Assembly (NCBI RefSeq): GCF_020700235.1
Contig: NZ_CP085304.1
Location: 124,001-188,000 of the forward strand
Origin: Haladaptatus pallidirubidus
Lineage (GTDB): Archaea; Halobacteriota; Halobacteria; Halobacteriales; Haladaptataceae
Direction of reading: 5' to 3'
Length of the DNA: 64,000 nt
Part shown: positions 27,262 to 37,812 of the stretch, in pieces
How positions within the stretch are numbered: position 1 is the stretch's first letter
Layout: every line of letters starts with the position of its first letter
Program-made: the position numbers and the translations under genes
Notes under the pieces: model-generated
Seen by the model: the letters and a program-made list of their open reading frames with translations, nothing else
Databases searched by the model: none
What the model was told of the DNA's origin: nothing

Positions 27262-28032
27262 ATGGACCAGTCTAACAAGGCACAACATCCGGTAAAATCC
27301 GTACATAAAACGTTCGATATTACAGAGGCACTACAGGAACTGGACGGAGCGGGTGTGACCGAACTTGCTGAGTACACTGGAATCACGAAAAGTTCCGTTC
27401 ATAACTATCTTAGTACACTCAGGGAAAGAGGATACGTGGTGAAACAGGGGAATGAATATCATGTAGCTATAAAGTTTCTCGGGCTAGGAGCTTTCGCAAG
27501 ACATCGACAGAACGTCTACGAGGTCGCGAAACCTGAAGTGGCATCACTCGCTCAAGAAACTGGAGAATTGGCGAATCTACTCGTTGAGGAGCATGGCAAG
27601 GGAATTTACATCCTGCGTGAAGTCGGATCTCAAGCAGTGAGCGTTGATAAGTACACTGGAGGGCAAGTCCACTTACATAACACCGCGCTCGGAAAAGCTA
27701 TCCTTGCACATATGCCCGAAGAGCGCGTTAAGTCAATTCTCGATCGGCACGGAATGGTAAGATCAACTGAGAACACGATCACCAGCCAGTCAAAATTGTT
27801 CGATGAGCTAGAACAAATCAGGAAAACGGGGGTTGCCTTTGATAGGCAAGAGCGGTTGAAGGGCTTGAGATGCGTAGCTGCACCGGTTCTGAGAAACGAT
27901 GAGTACATAGAAGCAGCAATTAGTGTTTCAGGTCCGCTGAGTCGAATGCAGCAGGAGCGATTCGAAGAAGAGATTCCGGAATTGCTCAGAAGCGCAGTCA
28001 ATATTATTGAGTTAAATATCGCTTACGGATAG
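27262..28032 (+). CDS. IclR-family transcriptional regulator
   Basis: 256 residues. Winged helix at ~12-75 (ITEALQELDGAGVTELAEYTGITKSSVHNYLSTLRERGYV) and the IclR effector domain from ~85 (VASLAQETGELANLLVEEHGKG, HLHNTALGKAILAHMPEERV, CVAAPVLRNDEYIEAAISVSGP). In haloarchaea such regulators control sugar catabolic genes, sensing pathway intermediates. Neighbours (dehydratase upstream, ThuA and aldo/keto reductase downstream) fit that role. Confidence 0.92.
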   Translation: MDQSNKAQHPVKSVHKTFDITEALQELDGAGVTELAEYTGITKSSVHNYLSTLRERGYVVKQGNEYHVAIKFLGLGAFARHRQNVYEVAKPEVASLAQETGELANLLVEEHGKGIYILREVGSQAVSVDKYTGGQVHLHNTALGKAILAHMPEERVKSILDRHGMVRSTENTITSQSKLFDELEQIRKTGVAFDRQERLKGLRCVAAPVLRNDEYIEAAISVSGPLSRMQQERFEEEIPELLRSAVNIIELNIAYG

Positions 28033-28872
28033 ATATTACTGCGTGATCCGAATCGAGACCTCCTTCATATATCCCTCTGTGGATGGCCTTTGAGAGAGCT
28101 GATTTCGAAGTCCAGCTGGATTCACTATTATTGAATATTGGCCAGGAATAATCACGGAGATTTAAAATTAATCTAATTTATTTATAAATTAATATAAAAT
28201 TGATTGTATTCAATCCCCTCCCCATCTCGAAAGCGTCTATATGAATAACAAAAGTAGTGCTGTTATACAATACTCATTATCGATAGCGGATCCTGCCCGA
28301 AAGGAAAACTAGGGCATATACTGTCGAGGAATATCTTGTTCCGTGTTCAGTAATGCAGACCCGAACAATATTCCTGATCCAGATTTCAACCAGCGCCGAC
28401 ACCACAAATATAAAGAATATGATTGCATAAATAGAATAGATTCCGACTTAGGGGATACTGGTGAGACTTGGTTTCGGCTGCCTTTTTGAATACTCGTGAT
28501 CTCATAGGAAACAAATTTATCCAATAGCCAATCATTCTATTCAGGCTACCGGAGTACCCTGGGTGGGTATTCATTAATGAGGAACAGCTGATTTCCCTCA
28601 ATTATTCTTTCTCTATTTTACATAAATTAATATTATATCATACTATGAAGTTCTTTGTTCGTCTCTTCGGTTGCCACTCGAGAGTGAATTCATACTTACC
28701 AAATTTGAGTTCGAGAAACGAGTACTGCTCCCGGTACGAGAAGAACTACGTCTTGGAGAAGTGAAGTAATGAATTGATTATATAATCACAGGTTTCTAGC
28801 CGTCTGAACTATTGATGTATTCTTACTGCAATCCATTCCTTTATTATCTGTGAATCAATCTATTCATACGTC
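28033..28872. other. 840-bp AT-rich non-coding region
   Basis: Very AT-rich runs (28150-28200, 28600-28640). Short frames at 28309-28601 lack haloarchaeal composition and start context. No repeat or gene remnant recognised. Confidence 0.4.
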
Positions 28873-29580
28873 ATGCCCACCAAGGTTACTGTGTGGAACG
28901 AAAATCGTCATGAACAGCAGGATGAGCAAGCACGTGAAGTTTATCCAGACGGGATTCATACCGCTATTGCAGAAGCGCTGGATAGCAAAGATTACGACGT
29001 GCGGACTGCGACCCTTGACGAACCAGAACATGGTCTTTCGGAAGAGGTTCTCGATGATACAGATGTTCTAATCTGGTGGAGTCATATTGCAAATGACGAA
29101 GTCAAAGACGAGGTGGTTGACCGCGTTATCTCACGTATCCATAACGGGATGGGATTTATACCACTTCATTCGGCAAGAGGATCAAAGGTCTTCAAGCGAC
29201 TGATGGGGACATCTACTCGCATCAAGTGGCGACATGACGATCGAGAACGTCTCTGGGTTGTTGACCCAAGCCACCCGATAGCTGACGGAATTGAGGAGTA
29301 TGTTGAGATTCCTGAAGAAGAGATGTATGGTGAACCGCAAAATATACCGAAACCGGACGAGATCGTGTTTATCGGTTGGTTTGCGGGAGGCGAAGTTCTC
29401 CGAAGTGGATGTTGTTACAAACGTGGGAAGGGTAGAATCTTTTACTTCCAGCCTGGCCATGAGGAGTACCCAATCTATTACCAAGACGAAATTCGTCGAA
29501 TCATAACTAATGCTACTGAATGGGCTACGCCTTTGGAAGGTGTGACAGCGACTTACGGAAATACAAAGGCACTGGAGTGA
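28873..29580 (+). CDS. ThuA-domain protein
   Basis: 235 residues, start [18 protein letters not shown]. Glutamine-amidotransferase-like fold: [73 protein letters not shown]. ThuA proteins take part in trehalose/sugar utilisation, probably with Gfo/Idh oxidoreductases (3-keto-sugar metabolism). The canonical Cys of amidotransferases is replaced by Ser in LHSARG. Cytoplasmic. Confidence 0.85.
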   Translation: MPTKVTVWNENRHEQQDEQAREVYPDGIHTAIAEALDSKDYDVRTATLDEPEHGLSEEVLDDTDVLIWWSHIANDEVKDEVVDRVISRIHNGMGFIPLHSARGSKVFKRLMGTSTRIKWRHDDRERLWVVDPSHPIADGIEEYVEIPEEEMYGEPQNIPKPDEIVFIGWFAGGEVLRSGCCYKRGKGRIFYFQPGHEEYPIYYQDEIRRIITNATEWATPLEGVTATYGNTKALE

Positions 29581-29968
29581 GCATTCGTACAACCGAGGAT
29601 GAATCAAGTCTCTCGACACGAGAAAATAAACAATTTTTCGTTCACAACACCTCTCCCTTCATGTGCTAATTTCCTGTGGTGATACCATGTGGTACAGTCG
29701 AACGAAGCACAAAGCGAATGGGACGAACGCGGCGACGTAGGGTAGAAGCCATGGTACAAGTACCTGAACTAATATGTCGAATTACAAATAAATCTTAGAA
29801 ATTGACCATCATGGTGAAAAGGGGTTTGGGCCATCGTATACTGGCGATCGCATCGTGGCAGGTCACTTTGCTCATATTGACCGTCTGATGTGTTGGAAGT
29901 TGAACTGCTTGTATTCGCTCTACGAAACAAAGTTACTGTGAAAAATGACTATTTGTGAGGATGTTTAA
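29581..29968. other. Intergenic region
   Basis: 388 bases between ThuA and the convergent aldo/keto reductase. No gene, repeat or clear terminator recognised. Confidence 0.4.
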
Positions 29969-30958
29969 TTACTGTGATGCCGTCCAAACTGGGTCAATAG
30001 GAGCTTCGAGTCGCTCTATTTCCTCATCAGTGAGAGCGACTCCGAGTGCTCTAATATTCTCATCAAGCTGTTCAGTTGTTTTGGGGCCAATGATTGGCGC
30101 AGTAACAATCTCATTGTGGAGTAACCACGCGAGGCTAACTTGCGTAGGAGATACGCCACGTTCCTTGGCGAGTTCTCGGACAACATCGAGGACTTGCCAC
30201 TCCTCGTCACTATAGACTTCATCGGGGGATCGTCCGCTCTCCCCTAACCGAGACCCATCAGGCGATTCCTCCTCCCGCTCGTATTTTCCCGTAAGAAATC
30301 CACCGTAAAGGGGTGACCACGGAATAACCCCGATATCTTCCTCGTCACAAAGGGGAAGAACGTTCTCTTCCTCGTGGCGACGCACGAGACTATATTCGGG
30401 CTGCATACTGATGAACCGATCGAGATTTTCAACATCGCTGGTATACAGTGCTTTCATGAACTTCCACGCGGGCATTGTACTTGCTCCAATATATCTAACT
30501 TTTCCTTCATTGACGAGATGGTCGAGTGCTGATAACGTCTCTTCGATGGGTGTATTGTCGTCCCAGCGGTGGATCTGGTAGAGATCGATATAATCTGTAT
30601 CGAGACGCTCAAGGCTCGCGTCTGCCTGATCAAGAATGTGTTTTCTAGAGAGGCCCTCACCATTCGGCCCTTGACGCATCTCGTTACGGACCTTAGTGGC
30701 GACAACTACTTCATTTCGGTCGTATTCTTGAATCGCTTTACCAACAATTCGTTCGCTACCGCCAGTCGAATATGTATTTGCTGTGTCTAGGAAGTTGATA
30801 CCGTTCTCGATCGCATGGTCTATTACTTCAACACCATCTTCTTCTCCGACTGTCCAGTCATCTTGATATGTGGGACGCCATCCGCTACCGAAATTCATAC
30901 AACCAAGGCAAAGTTTGGATACTTCCAGTCCAGTCTCGCCTAGGTACGTGTATTCCAT
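29969..30958 (-). CDS. Aldo/keto reductase
   Basis: About 329 residues from MEYTYLGETGLEVSK (ATG 30958; another in-frame ATG at 30970). NADPH-dependent TIM barrel with tetrad Asp58, Tyr63 (FLDTANTYSTGGSE), Lys89 (VVVATKV) and His130 (LYQIHRWD), and the C-terminal cofactor site APIIGPKTTEQLDEN. Reduces sugar aldehydes or ketones; the exact substrate is unknown. Sits in the sugar gene region, transcribed towards ThuA. Confidence 0.9.
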   Translation of the reverse strand: MEYTYLGETGLEVSKLCLGCMNFGSGWRPTYQDDWTVGEEDGVEVIDHAIENGINFLDTANTYSTGGSERIVGKAIQEYDRNEVVVATKVRNEMRQGPNGEGLSRKHILDQADASLERLDTDYIDLYQIHRWDDNTPIEETLSALDHLVNEGKVRYIGASTMPAWKFMKALYTSDVENLDRFISMQPEYSLVRRHEEENVLPLCDEEDIGVIPWSPLYGGFLTGKYEREEESPDGSRLGESGRSPDEVYSDEEWQVLDVVRELAKERGVSPTQVSLAWLLHNEIVTAPIIGPKTTEQLDENIRALGVALTDEEIERLEAPIDPVWTASQ

Positions 30959-31355
30959 GTCTGCCATCACTCGCCAGACTCACTCTATCGTAATGAATCT
31001 TGAGGATCACCGGGTCTGATTGCTTACATCGTTTTCCTAAAGAGCGGCAGAAGTATCCCGTTTTATCGCTCTAAATGGTGTGATGCCGTGATGAATCCGA
31101 CTATGAGCCATTCATGATAGCGTTTAACCGCTAACTGGGTAGTAGCCACTTACGGGAACTTCCACCAAGTGTCTCAGTACCTGCTGAAATCGGAGGCCAT
31201 TTAGGCGGGTGGGTGACTCCCGAAAGAATGCACCGACAGATAACTGCGGCTTCCACGAACGGGTCTCGGATAGCCCCGCGGTGTCGCACAGTTTAGAATT
31301 GAGGCTGCTGTTGACGAATATTTTAAATAGCAATCACTCGCTAGTATAGACACAC
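30959..31355. other. Intergenic region before GH4 gene
   Basis: No coding frame recognised. A GC-richer block at about 31130-31300 stands out from AT-rich flanks and may be a relic of an inserted sequence, but I could not identify it. The GH4 promoter is at the right end. Confidence 0.35.
31318..31329 (+). promoter_or_regulatory. TATA box of the GH4 gene
   Basis: ATATTTTAAATA lies 27-38 bases before the ATG at 31356, giving a start of transcription a few bases before the start codon. Confidence 0.55.
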
Positions 31356-32663
31356 ATGCCCAAAGTGACCTTTATCGGAGCTGGTAGCATGGAGTTTGCT
31401 ACGACACTAATCGGTGACATCCTCTCGTTCGAGGAACTCTCCGATAGCACGATCTCGCTAATGGATATAGATGAACACCGGCTAGCGCAGACGACCACAG
31501 TTGCTGAAGCGATGGTCAACAACGAAGGCGTTGATACGACTATCGAGGCGACGACTGACAGGCGAGAAGCCTTGGAGGACGCAGACTACGTCCTCAACAT
31601 GATCAACGTCGGTGGTACTGAACCATTCGAAAACGAGATTCGAATCCCTCAGAAGTACGGCGTCAAGCAAGCTATCGGTGACACCATCGGTCCGGGAGGC
31701 ATCTTCCGCGGCCTCCGGACGATTCCGATCATGCTCGATATCGGACGCGATATCGAGAAACTCTGTCCGGACGCACTCCTTCTCAACTACACGAATCCGA
31801 TGTCCATTCTCTGCAAGGCGATGTACGATGCGACCGAAGTCAAGACAGTCGGACTCTGTCATAGCGTCCCTCACACTGCCGAGGCTCTCACAGATTACGT
31901 CGGCATCCCCACCGAGGAACTCGATTACTGGGTCGCAGGTATCAACCACGTCGCGTGGTTTCTCGAAGCAAAGTACGAAGGAGAGAGCATTTATCCCTAT
32001 CTTTTCGATGCGATGGATGACCGAGCCGTTTACAAGCAGGACACGGTCCGGTTCGAGATGATGAAGCACTTCGGTTACTTTCCCACCGAGTCTTCCCATC
32101 ACATGAGCGAGTATGTCCCCTACTTCCGTACCGACCAAGCGGTCATCGACGAGATGACTGGTACCACATCGGCAGGACGGATGCCGACTGCGACGTACCT
32201 CGAAGGCTGGAAGGACCGTTCCAAGCAACGGGACGGTTCCCAACCCGACGACGAACTCACGGAGTCTACTGTTCAACTCTCCGAGGAATACGCCTCGCGC
32301 ATCATCCATTCACTGGAAACGGACACGAGCCGCCGAGTCAACCTCAACGTCAGCAACGAAACCTCAGCTATCACGAATCTTCCGTCCGATGCGTGTGTCG
32401 AAGTTCCGGCCCTCATTGACCGTACGGGCATCCGCCCGTGTTCGGTTGGTGAACTCCCGATTGAAGTGGCAGAATTCTCCCATCAACATACGACGGTCCA
32501 CGAACTCGCTGTCGAGGCCGCACTAGAGAATGACCGGCAGAAAGTGCATAGAGCGGTTAAGCACGACCCCTTAACGGCGGCTGCCATCTCCCTTGACGAG
32601 ATTCACGAGATGACTGAGGAACTTATCGAAGCCAACGAAGAGTATCTACCCGCGCTTAAGTAG
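31356..32663 (+). CDS. GH4 alpha-galactosidase/alpha-glucosidase-type hydrolase
   Basis: 435 residues. NAD-binding start VTFIGAGSMEFA, NYTNPMS at ~144-149, metal ligands Cys168 (GLCHSV) and His198 (GINHVAWF), and ESSHHMSEYVPYFRT. GH4 enzymes use NAD+ and Mn2+ for an oxidation-elimination-hydrolysis cycle and act in the cytoplasm on imported oligosaccharides. No signal peptide, in agreement. GH29 follows 120 bp downstream on the same strand with its own TATA box. Confidence 0.92.
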   Translation: MPKVTFIGAGSMEFATTLIGDILSFEELSDSTISLMDIDEHRLAQTTTVAEAMVNNEGVDTTIEATTDRREALEDADYVLNMINVGGTEPFENEIRIPQKYGVKQAIGDTIGPGGIFRGLRTIPIMLDIGRDIEKLCPDALLLNYTNPMSILCKAMYDATEVKTVGLCHSVPHTAEALTDYVGIPTEELDYWVAGINHVAWFLEAKYEGESIYPYLFDAMDDRAVYKQDTVRFEMMKHFGYFPTESSHHMSEYVPYFRTDQAVIDEMTGTTSAGRMPTATYLEGWKDRSKQRDGSQPDDELTESTVQLSEEYASRIIHSLETDTSRRVNLNVSNETSAITNLPSDACVEVPALIDRTGIRPCSVGELPIEVAEFSHQHTTVHELAVEAALENDRQKVHRAVKHDPLTAAAISLDEIHEMTEELIEANEEYLPALK

Positions 32664-32752
32664 CCACCGGAGGGAGGACTCCGCGGTGAGACGATCGAAT
32701 GGGCTGGTGGTGAGACTACGACGAACTTCACCAATGTTGCTGTTAGGAAAGC

Positions 32753-32762
32753 CTATATATGT
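32753..32762 (+). promoter_or_regulatory. TATA box of the GH29 gene
   Basis: CTATATATGT lies 22 bases before the ATG at 32785, so the fucosidase mRNA is probably leaderless and separately promoted. Confidence 0.55.
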
Positions 32763-32784
32763 GTCCCATTAAAATTCGAAGTTA

Positions 32785-34143
32785 ATGTCTAAGAAGTACG
32801 AACCGATGTGGTCATCAATCGATACACATTCCGCTCCGGACTGGTACCACGATGCCAAACTCGGAATCTTCATCCACTGGGGTCTATACTCTGTTCCCGC
32901 CTGGGCGCCCATTGGAGAGCACTACGCCGAATGGTACCCGTATTATATGTACGATAAAGGAAGTTCCTGGTACGAGTACCACCGTGAACACTACGGTGAG
33001 GACGTCGAATACATCGATTTCGCCGGGGAGTTTACGGCCGAAAACTGGGATCCAGACGAGTGGGCGGAGTTCTTCGCCGATGTGGGTGCGGGGTACGTCG
33101 TCCTCACGGGCGAGCACCACGACGGGTTCGCGCTATGGGACTCCCATTACACGAAGTACAACGCCGTGGAGATGGGTCCTGAACGCGATCTCGTCGGCGA
33201 CTTGGCGGCGTCTGTTCGCGATCGGGATATGAAGTTCGCCGCATCGTACCACGCCAACCTAAACTACTACCAACCCGGGTTCGAGGGTCGGTTCGGTCAC
33301 CCCGGTTTCGAGGGCGCTGGCGGAGATTACCGAAGCGAAGACGCCGGGCCGGGGCCGGAGTACGTCGATTTCATGAACGCGAAACATCGGGAGCTCATCC
33401 GCAAGTACGAACCTGATCTCCTCTGGTTTGACGTTCCGTGCGCCGACAGTGATCGCGTCCATGCACGCGAAATCATTGCCGACTATTACAATGCCGCCGC
33501 GGAGTGGGACAAAACGGTCGCCGTCAACGATCGCGCTGCAACTGACGCCAGAGGTTCTCACGCTGACTTCTCTACGCCGGAGTACGAAACCTACGATGAG
33601 ATCTCCGAAGATAAGTGGGAAGCGTGCCGCGGGCTCGGCTTTTCTTTCGGCTACAATGCAGCGGAAACAGAGGAGGACCACCTGACAGCCGAGGAGTTAA
33701 TTCAGTCGTTCGTCGATATCGTTTCGAAAAATGGAAATCTACTCATCAACGTCGGACCCAAAGCGGATGGAACTATCCCCGATCTCCAGAAACGACCACT
33801 CACAGGCCTCGGAACATGGCTTGATACCAACGGAGAAGCGATCTACGGGACGACCTACTGGGCGACCTCCGAAGACTCGATAAGCGACGTTGAGGTGCGC
33901 TATACGTGGAAAGACGAGACGTTATACGCGATCTGCCTCGACTGGCCGACCGATGACCTCGTGTTGGGGATCGAGGATCACGTCGATCTGGAAACGATCG
34001 ATAGTGTCGAACTCCTTGATGGTGACCTGGATCTCGATTTCGACCGAGACGGGGACTTCTCCGTCGCGCTGCCGGAGGACCCTCCGACGGAAGCGCCGGC
34101 GTACGCAATACGGATCAGCGACGTGTCGGGTATCGGTCGGTAG
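32785..34143 (+). CDS. GH29 alpha-L-fucosidase
   Basis: 452 residues. GH29 hallmarks in order: WYHDAKLGIFIHWGLYSVPAW (~20-40), EHHDGFALWDS (~110-120), the nucleophile Asp216 in DLLWFDVP, and KNGNLLINVGPKADG near 328. A C-terminal beta domain follows. No signal peptide, so it cleaves fucose from imported glycans in the cytoplasm. Usually the nucleophile is followed by Gly (WFDG); here it is Val. High GC and codon use match the rest of region 3. Confidence 0.93.
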   Translation: MSKKYEPMWSSIDTHSAPDWYHDAKLGIFIHWGLYSVPAWAPIGEHYAEWYPYYMYDKGSSWYEYHREHYGEDVEYIDFAGEFTAENWDPDEWAEFFADVGAGYVVLTGEHHDGFALWDSHYTKYNAVEMGPERDLVGDLAASVRDRDMKFAASYHANLNYYQPGFEGRFGHPGFEGAGGDYRSEDAGPGPEYVDFMNAKHRELIRKYEPDLLWFDVPCADSDRVHAREIIADYYNAAAEWDKTVAVNDRAATDARGSHADFSTPEYETYDEISEDKWEACRGLGFSFGYNAAETEEDHLTAEELIQSFVDIVSKNGNLLINVGPKADGTIPDLQKRPLTGLGTWLDTNGEAIYGTTYWATSEDSISDVEVRYTWKDETLYAICLDWPTDDLVLGIEDHVDLETIDSVELLDGDLDLDFDRDGDFSVALPEDPPTEAPAYAIRISDVSGIGR

Positions 34144-34229
34144 GCTTGCGTTCGAACTAACCCCGTTCGATCCCATACCGGGTATTTTCTTCTCCTGTGC
34201 GTTCACTGAAAGACGAACATTTTTTGTCG

Positions 34230-34615
34230 ACTACTGTACATCATCCAAAGACAACATCTGGGAGTACGATAACGGAGCCTATGGACTCTGTTCGACCGGA
34301 AGCAAGGGTGTCGGCCTCGATTTAGTGTGCAGTAAACACCGGTCGTGTTGCACCGAGGGCGTGATTGAGGTCGCGGGAGAGGTAGAACTCCGGTGCAGGC
34401 GAGCGGACGAGGCCGAGTGGAAATTGTCGAAGCCGAGGAGATCAGCGCGGTCGACCGCGGCATCGAGCACATCGTCGAGTATCTCATAACCGGTGTCGAA
34501 CCCGAACTCCCGGTCGAGAATGCGCTTCGAGCGATGAAACTCATTTTCGGCGCCTACAAGTCAGCTCGGTTGCGGGCGCGAATCGACATCGACGACAACC
34601 CCTACAGGAGAGGGT
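34230..34615 (+). pseudogene. Gfo/Idh/MocA oxidoreductase, C-terminal remnant
   Basis: Two frames together read NIWEYDNGAYGLCSTGSKGV, GVIEVAGE, then GRGRVEIVEAEEISAVDRGI and the tail EPELPVENALRAMKLIFGAY. This is the last ~110 residues of a Gfo/Idh oxidoreductase with at least one frameshift near 34390 and no N-terminal Rossmann domain. Confidence 0.7.
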
Positions 34616-34775
34616 CGAATCGGGCGAGCTCCAGCCTCGGCCGACGGAAGACTGAAAGCGGTTTCGTCCCGATAAGAGAGTACTCGATCCGCTACGGCGG
34701 GAATCACAAATCCGAAACCGTCATCGATTCAGAGCTAACCGTAATAACGATACTCTCCCCGATCCTTCTCGAATC

Positions 34776-35515
34776 ATGGCACAAACTGACATCATTGTCT
34801 ACAGCGTCCGCGAACTGGATGCTTCGGTGGGGGTGGTAATCGAGCGCGTCGCCGAGGCGAAGTACGACGGAATTCAGTTCTTCGGGCACCACACCCGCGC
34901 TTAACGCCGACACGAAGCCGATTCACAAGAAACTCGCGGAGACCGGACTTCGAGGTCATGAGTGCGCATGTCGTTGCCAGTGATCTCGAAGAGCGCCTCA
35001 GCGAGGTAACTGAGGCCTATCGCTTCGTTGCCGTCGACGAAGCGGTTGTTCCCCACCTTCCGACGGAGGACTTCGAGTCGGCCGAAGCAATCAAAGAAAC
35101 GGCGACGCGCCTTGTCGCCCTCTCGACGGCGCTCGATGACCCGATTGGGATCTTCACTACCACAATCACGAACACGAGTTCATCGAACTCGCCGATGGTC
35201 TTACAGGATTCGAAGCGCTCATCGAATAGACCGACATTGGTATCGAACTGGACATCAGCTGGGTGCACTACACCGGCCGAGATCCTGTCGAACTCATCGA
35301 GACGTACGGAGATCGGATGTCCTTGATCTACATGAAAGACTCGGATGCGGAACGAAACGAGGGTTTCCGCGAGATTGGCGAGAGAGACGGCGACATACCC
35401 GGCTGCGCCGAAGCCGCGCGCTAGTGGTGCGAAGTGGCTCATCTTTGAGCACGACGCACCGGAAGATCCTGCAATCTCGATCGAGGTATGTGCCGAATTC
35501 CTCAACTCGCTGTAG
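34776..35515 (+). pseudogene. TIM-barrel sugar isomerase/epimerase, inactivated
   Basis: Starts with an intact-looking MAQTDIIVYSVRELDASVGV and ends CAEFLNSL-stop, full length for the family. In between are frameshifts (after FFGHHTRA, and around 35000-35130) and in-frame stops, for example TAG after GLTGFEALIE. The readable segment includes HNHEHEFIELADGLTGF, IGIELDISWVHYTGRD and SLIYMKDSD, the metal-site strands. It follows a Gfo/Idh remnant, repeating the oxidoreductase-isomerase pairing seen elsewhere in the window. Confidence 0.78.
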
Positions 35516-35692
35516 AACTGAAGACTGCCCCAGTTAGCTCGTCCCATTCTATCCGGACGTGCGGCCTCCCTCCGGATTGATCGGACAGTTACGAGTAATC
35601 GGGGCCGAGGTCGTCGTAAATACGAGCGATCAGCACCGACTGCCGTTCATTAATTCTTCATCGCGCGTGCAACGGTATCCGTAGACGTTCGA

Positions 35693-37600
35693 TCAGAAGT
35701 TGACCGTTCGTTCGCTCACCTCGACCCTCGTTTCCGCCAATTCCACCTCTCGTCCGTCCATACCGACCGCCGAGACGGTGTACGTGTACTCTTCGTCTCG
35801 CTCGACGTCCATGTCGACGAACGTTGAAGCGGTGACGTTCCGATCGGAACCGAACGTCATCGTAGTGTTATCACGCGTACGATAAATCAGGTAGTGAGAG
35901 ACATACGTACTGTTTAGGTATTCCCACGAGAGGAAAACATTCGGTTCACCGTAGACGTCAATCTCGAGAGAAGCACAGAGGTCGACGTCGGAATCGGTAG
36001 CGAGCGTCGTCGGCTCGTGTAGCACGAAGAGAGCGACCGAGTGGGCTGGTAAGCGGGTTTGGAGTTCGACGCTTCCGTCGCTCACGTCGACCGTCCGTGC
36101 GGGATGGGTAGATTCGAGGTTCTGGCGCGCACGGATCTCCCGGAGTGCCGATCGCGCCGGTGCGGGATCCCCGCCATGCTCTTTCCACGCCGTGTAGGAG
36201 TTGCTGTGAGCGTCGTCAATCCGATACTCGATCAACTGTGTTTCGTCGGAAAGCGGCAGGTTCTCTAGATGAAGGTGGACGCCGCGCTCATCTGTCGCTG
36301 TCAGGTCATCGTCGAAATGCCAGACGAGGACGGACACGTACCCGTCGGCGGCGGTAGGAAGGACGCCGACGGCGTCCGTGGACTCATGTACGACAGGCGT
36401 GAATCGACGGGTCCCAAGTTTTTCCAGAAGGTGGTGACTGTTGAAGACGGGCTTTTTGATGAGATCCGTGGTCGGATAATGGAAGACTGGCGTGAGACGG
36501 CTGCGATTCCCGCTGAACAGGGAACTTTCCCAGTGAAGGTGGCAGTTGTCGGCCACCATGCGGCTCATTTCGTAGCCGTATTCGTTTTCGACGACCCGAC
36601 AGTACAGATCGACGAGCTTGCAGTTGAAGCCCGCGAAGTATCGTGTATTCCGGAATTCGAGCCAATCGAAGTCGTCCGGCCCCATGTTCCCGCTCCACGC
36701 GACGTCGCTTTCGTCATTGAAGAATTCGACGTCCGAAAGCGAGGGATACTCGTCGAGGATATCTAGATACCAGCGGACGTCGTCAATTATCTTCTCCGTC
36801 CGGGGTTGCTGGTCCTCGCGCTTCGGACGAACTCCCTTACAATGGACCGAAACGAAATCAATCGGTGTCCCGATCTCGCCCGTACAGTAGTTCTCCCCGT
36901 TGACGCAGTGATTCAGGAATCGGTCGAAGAGTTCGAATGCGCGTTCTGCCTGCTTCGTTCCCGGGCCACCGACCCGGTAGGCATCGGAGACGCTCTTGAC
37001 CGCGTCTACGGAATAGTCCCAGTAACGGAAGAAATCAGTGTAATCGCCTTCTTCGGGACCCCATGCGGCGTGGTTGTCCGGTTCGTTCCACGTCTCGAAG
37101 TACTAGGTCGCCACCTCGTCGTGGCCGTACCGTTCGGTGAGATGCTGGACGAACGCCTTCACGAACGTCCGCCAGAGATCGTAATCGGCGGGTGCGGGAT
37201 AGTCCTTCTTCGAGTCCCGGAGGTCCGCGGGCATCCGCTCGATCTCCACGATCGGCTTCATATCATGCTCGATGAGGATGTCGTATACCCGATCGACGTG
37301 GGTCCAATCATATTCGAGATGATCGTCCTCGGTGAGCATACAGGCGGCACCTTCGCCGCGCCCGTTGTAGTCATCTCCTTCGTGGAAGTAGTAATCACCC
37401 CGGCCGTGGGACGTGAGGATGTTGTGCATCCGGATGTAGGTCGTCTCGGATGGATAAGAAGTGAAATACGAGTACATCCGCCGGTACTGCGGCGTGTACG
37501 TAAAGTCGGTGTTGTTGTATCCCATTCCGCTGTAAAAGTGCGAAAATGGGACTCCCTCTTCTGAGAAATCGACATCGATACCGTCACCCTCGAGTGTCAT
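35693..37600 (-). pseudogene. GH39-like glycosidase with a single amber codon
   Basis: One frame of 635 codons from the ATG at 37600 (MTLEGDGIDVDFSEEG) to 35693. It is open throughout except for a TAG at 37103-37105 (codon 166). The stop falls seven codons before the acid/base Glu173 in YFETWNEPD, where Trp is usual, so TGG changed to TAG. The barrel (to ~480) fits GH39 beta-xylosidase/iduronidase; the last ~100 residues look like a fibronectin-III-type domain (FLSWEYLNSTYVSHYLIYRT). No signal peptide. No other lesion was found, so the change is recent, or a sequencing error. Confidence 0.8.
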
Positions 37601-37812
37601 TCTGTGACCTGCAGATATCCGAGCAGACGCTTAAGAATTTTGCAGGATTGGCGGAGGCCACGTCCGCTGCGTTGTCTATCGAGGAGTCGACACTGATCGG
37701 ACGCTCGCCTGTTCACGATCGCGGGCGTGCGGGAGGAACAAACCGATTCATTAGTAAAAAACTGGGAGGATCGGTCGAGTGAGCCTGTTCTGCGGTGCGA
37801 GCGACCGGCCAA

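Noticed and set aside
28309-28601. Minus-strand frames of about 71 codons
   Set aside because: Composition unlike neighbours, AT-rich background, no family similarity.
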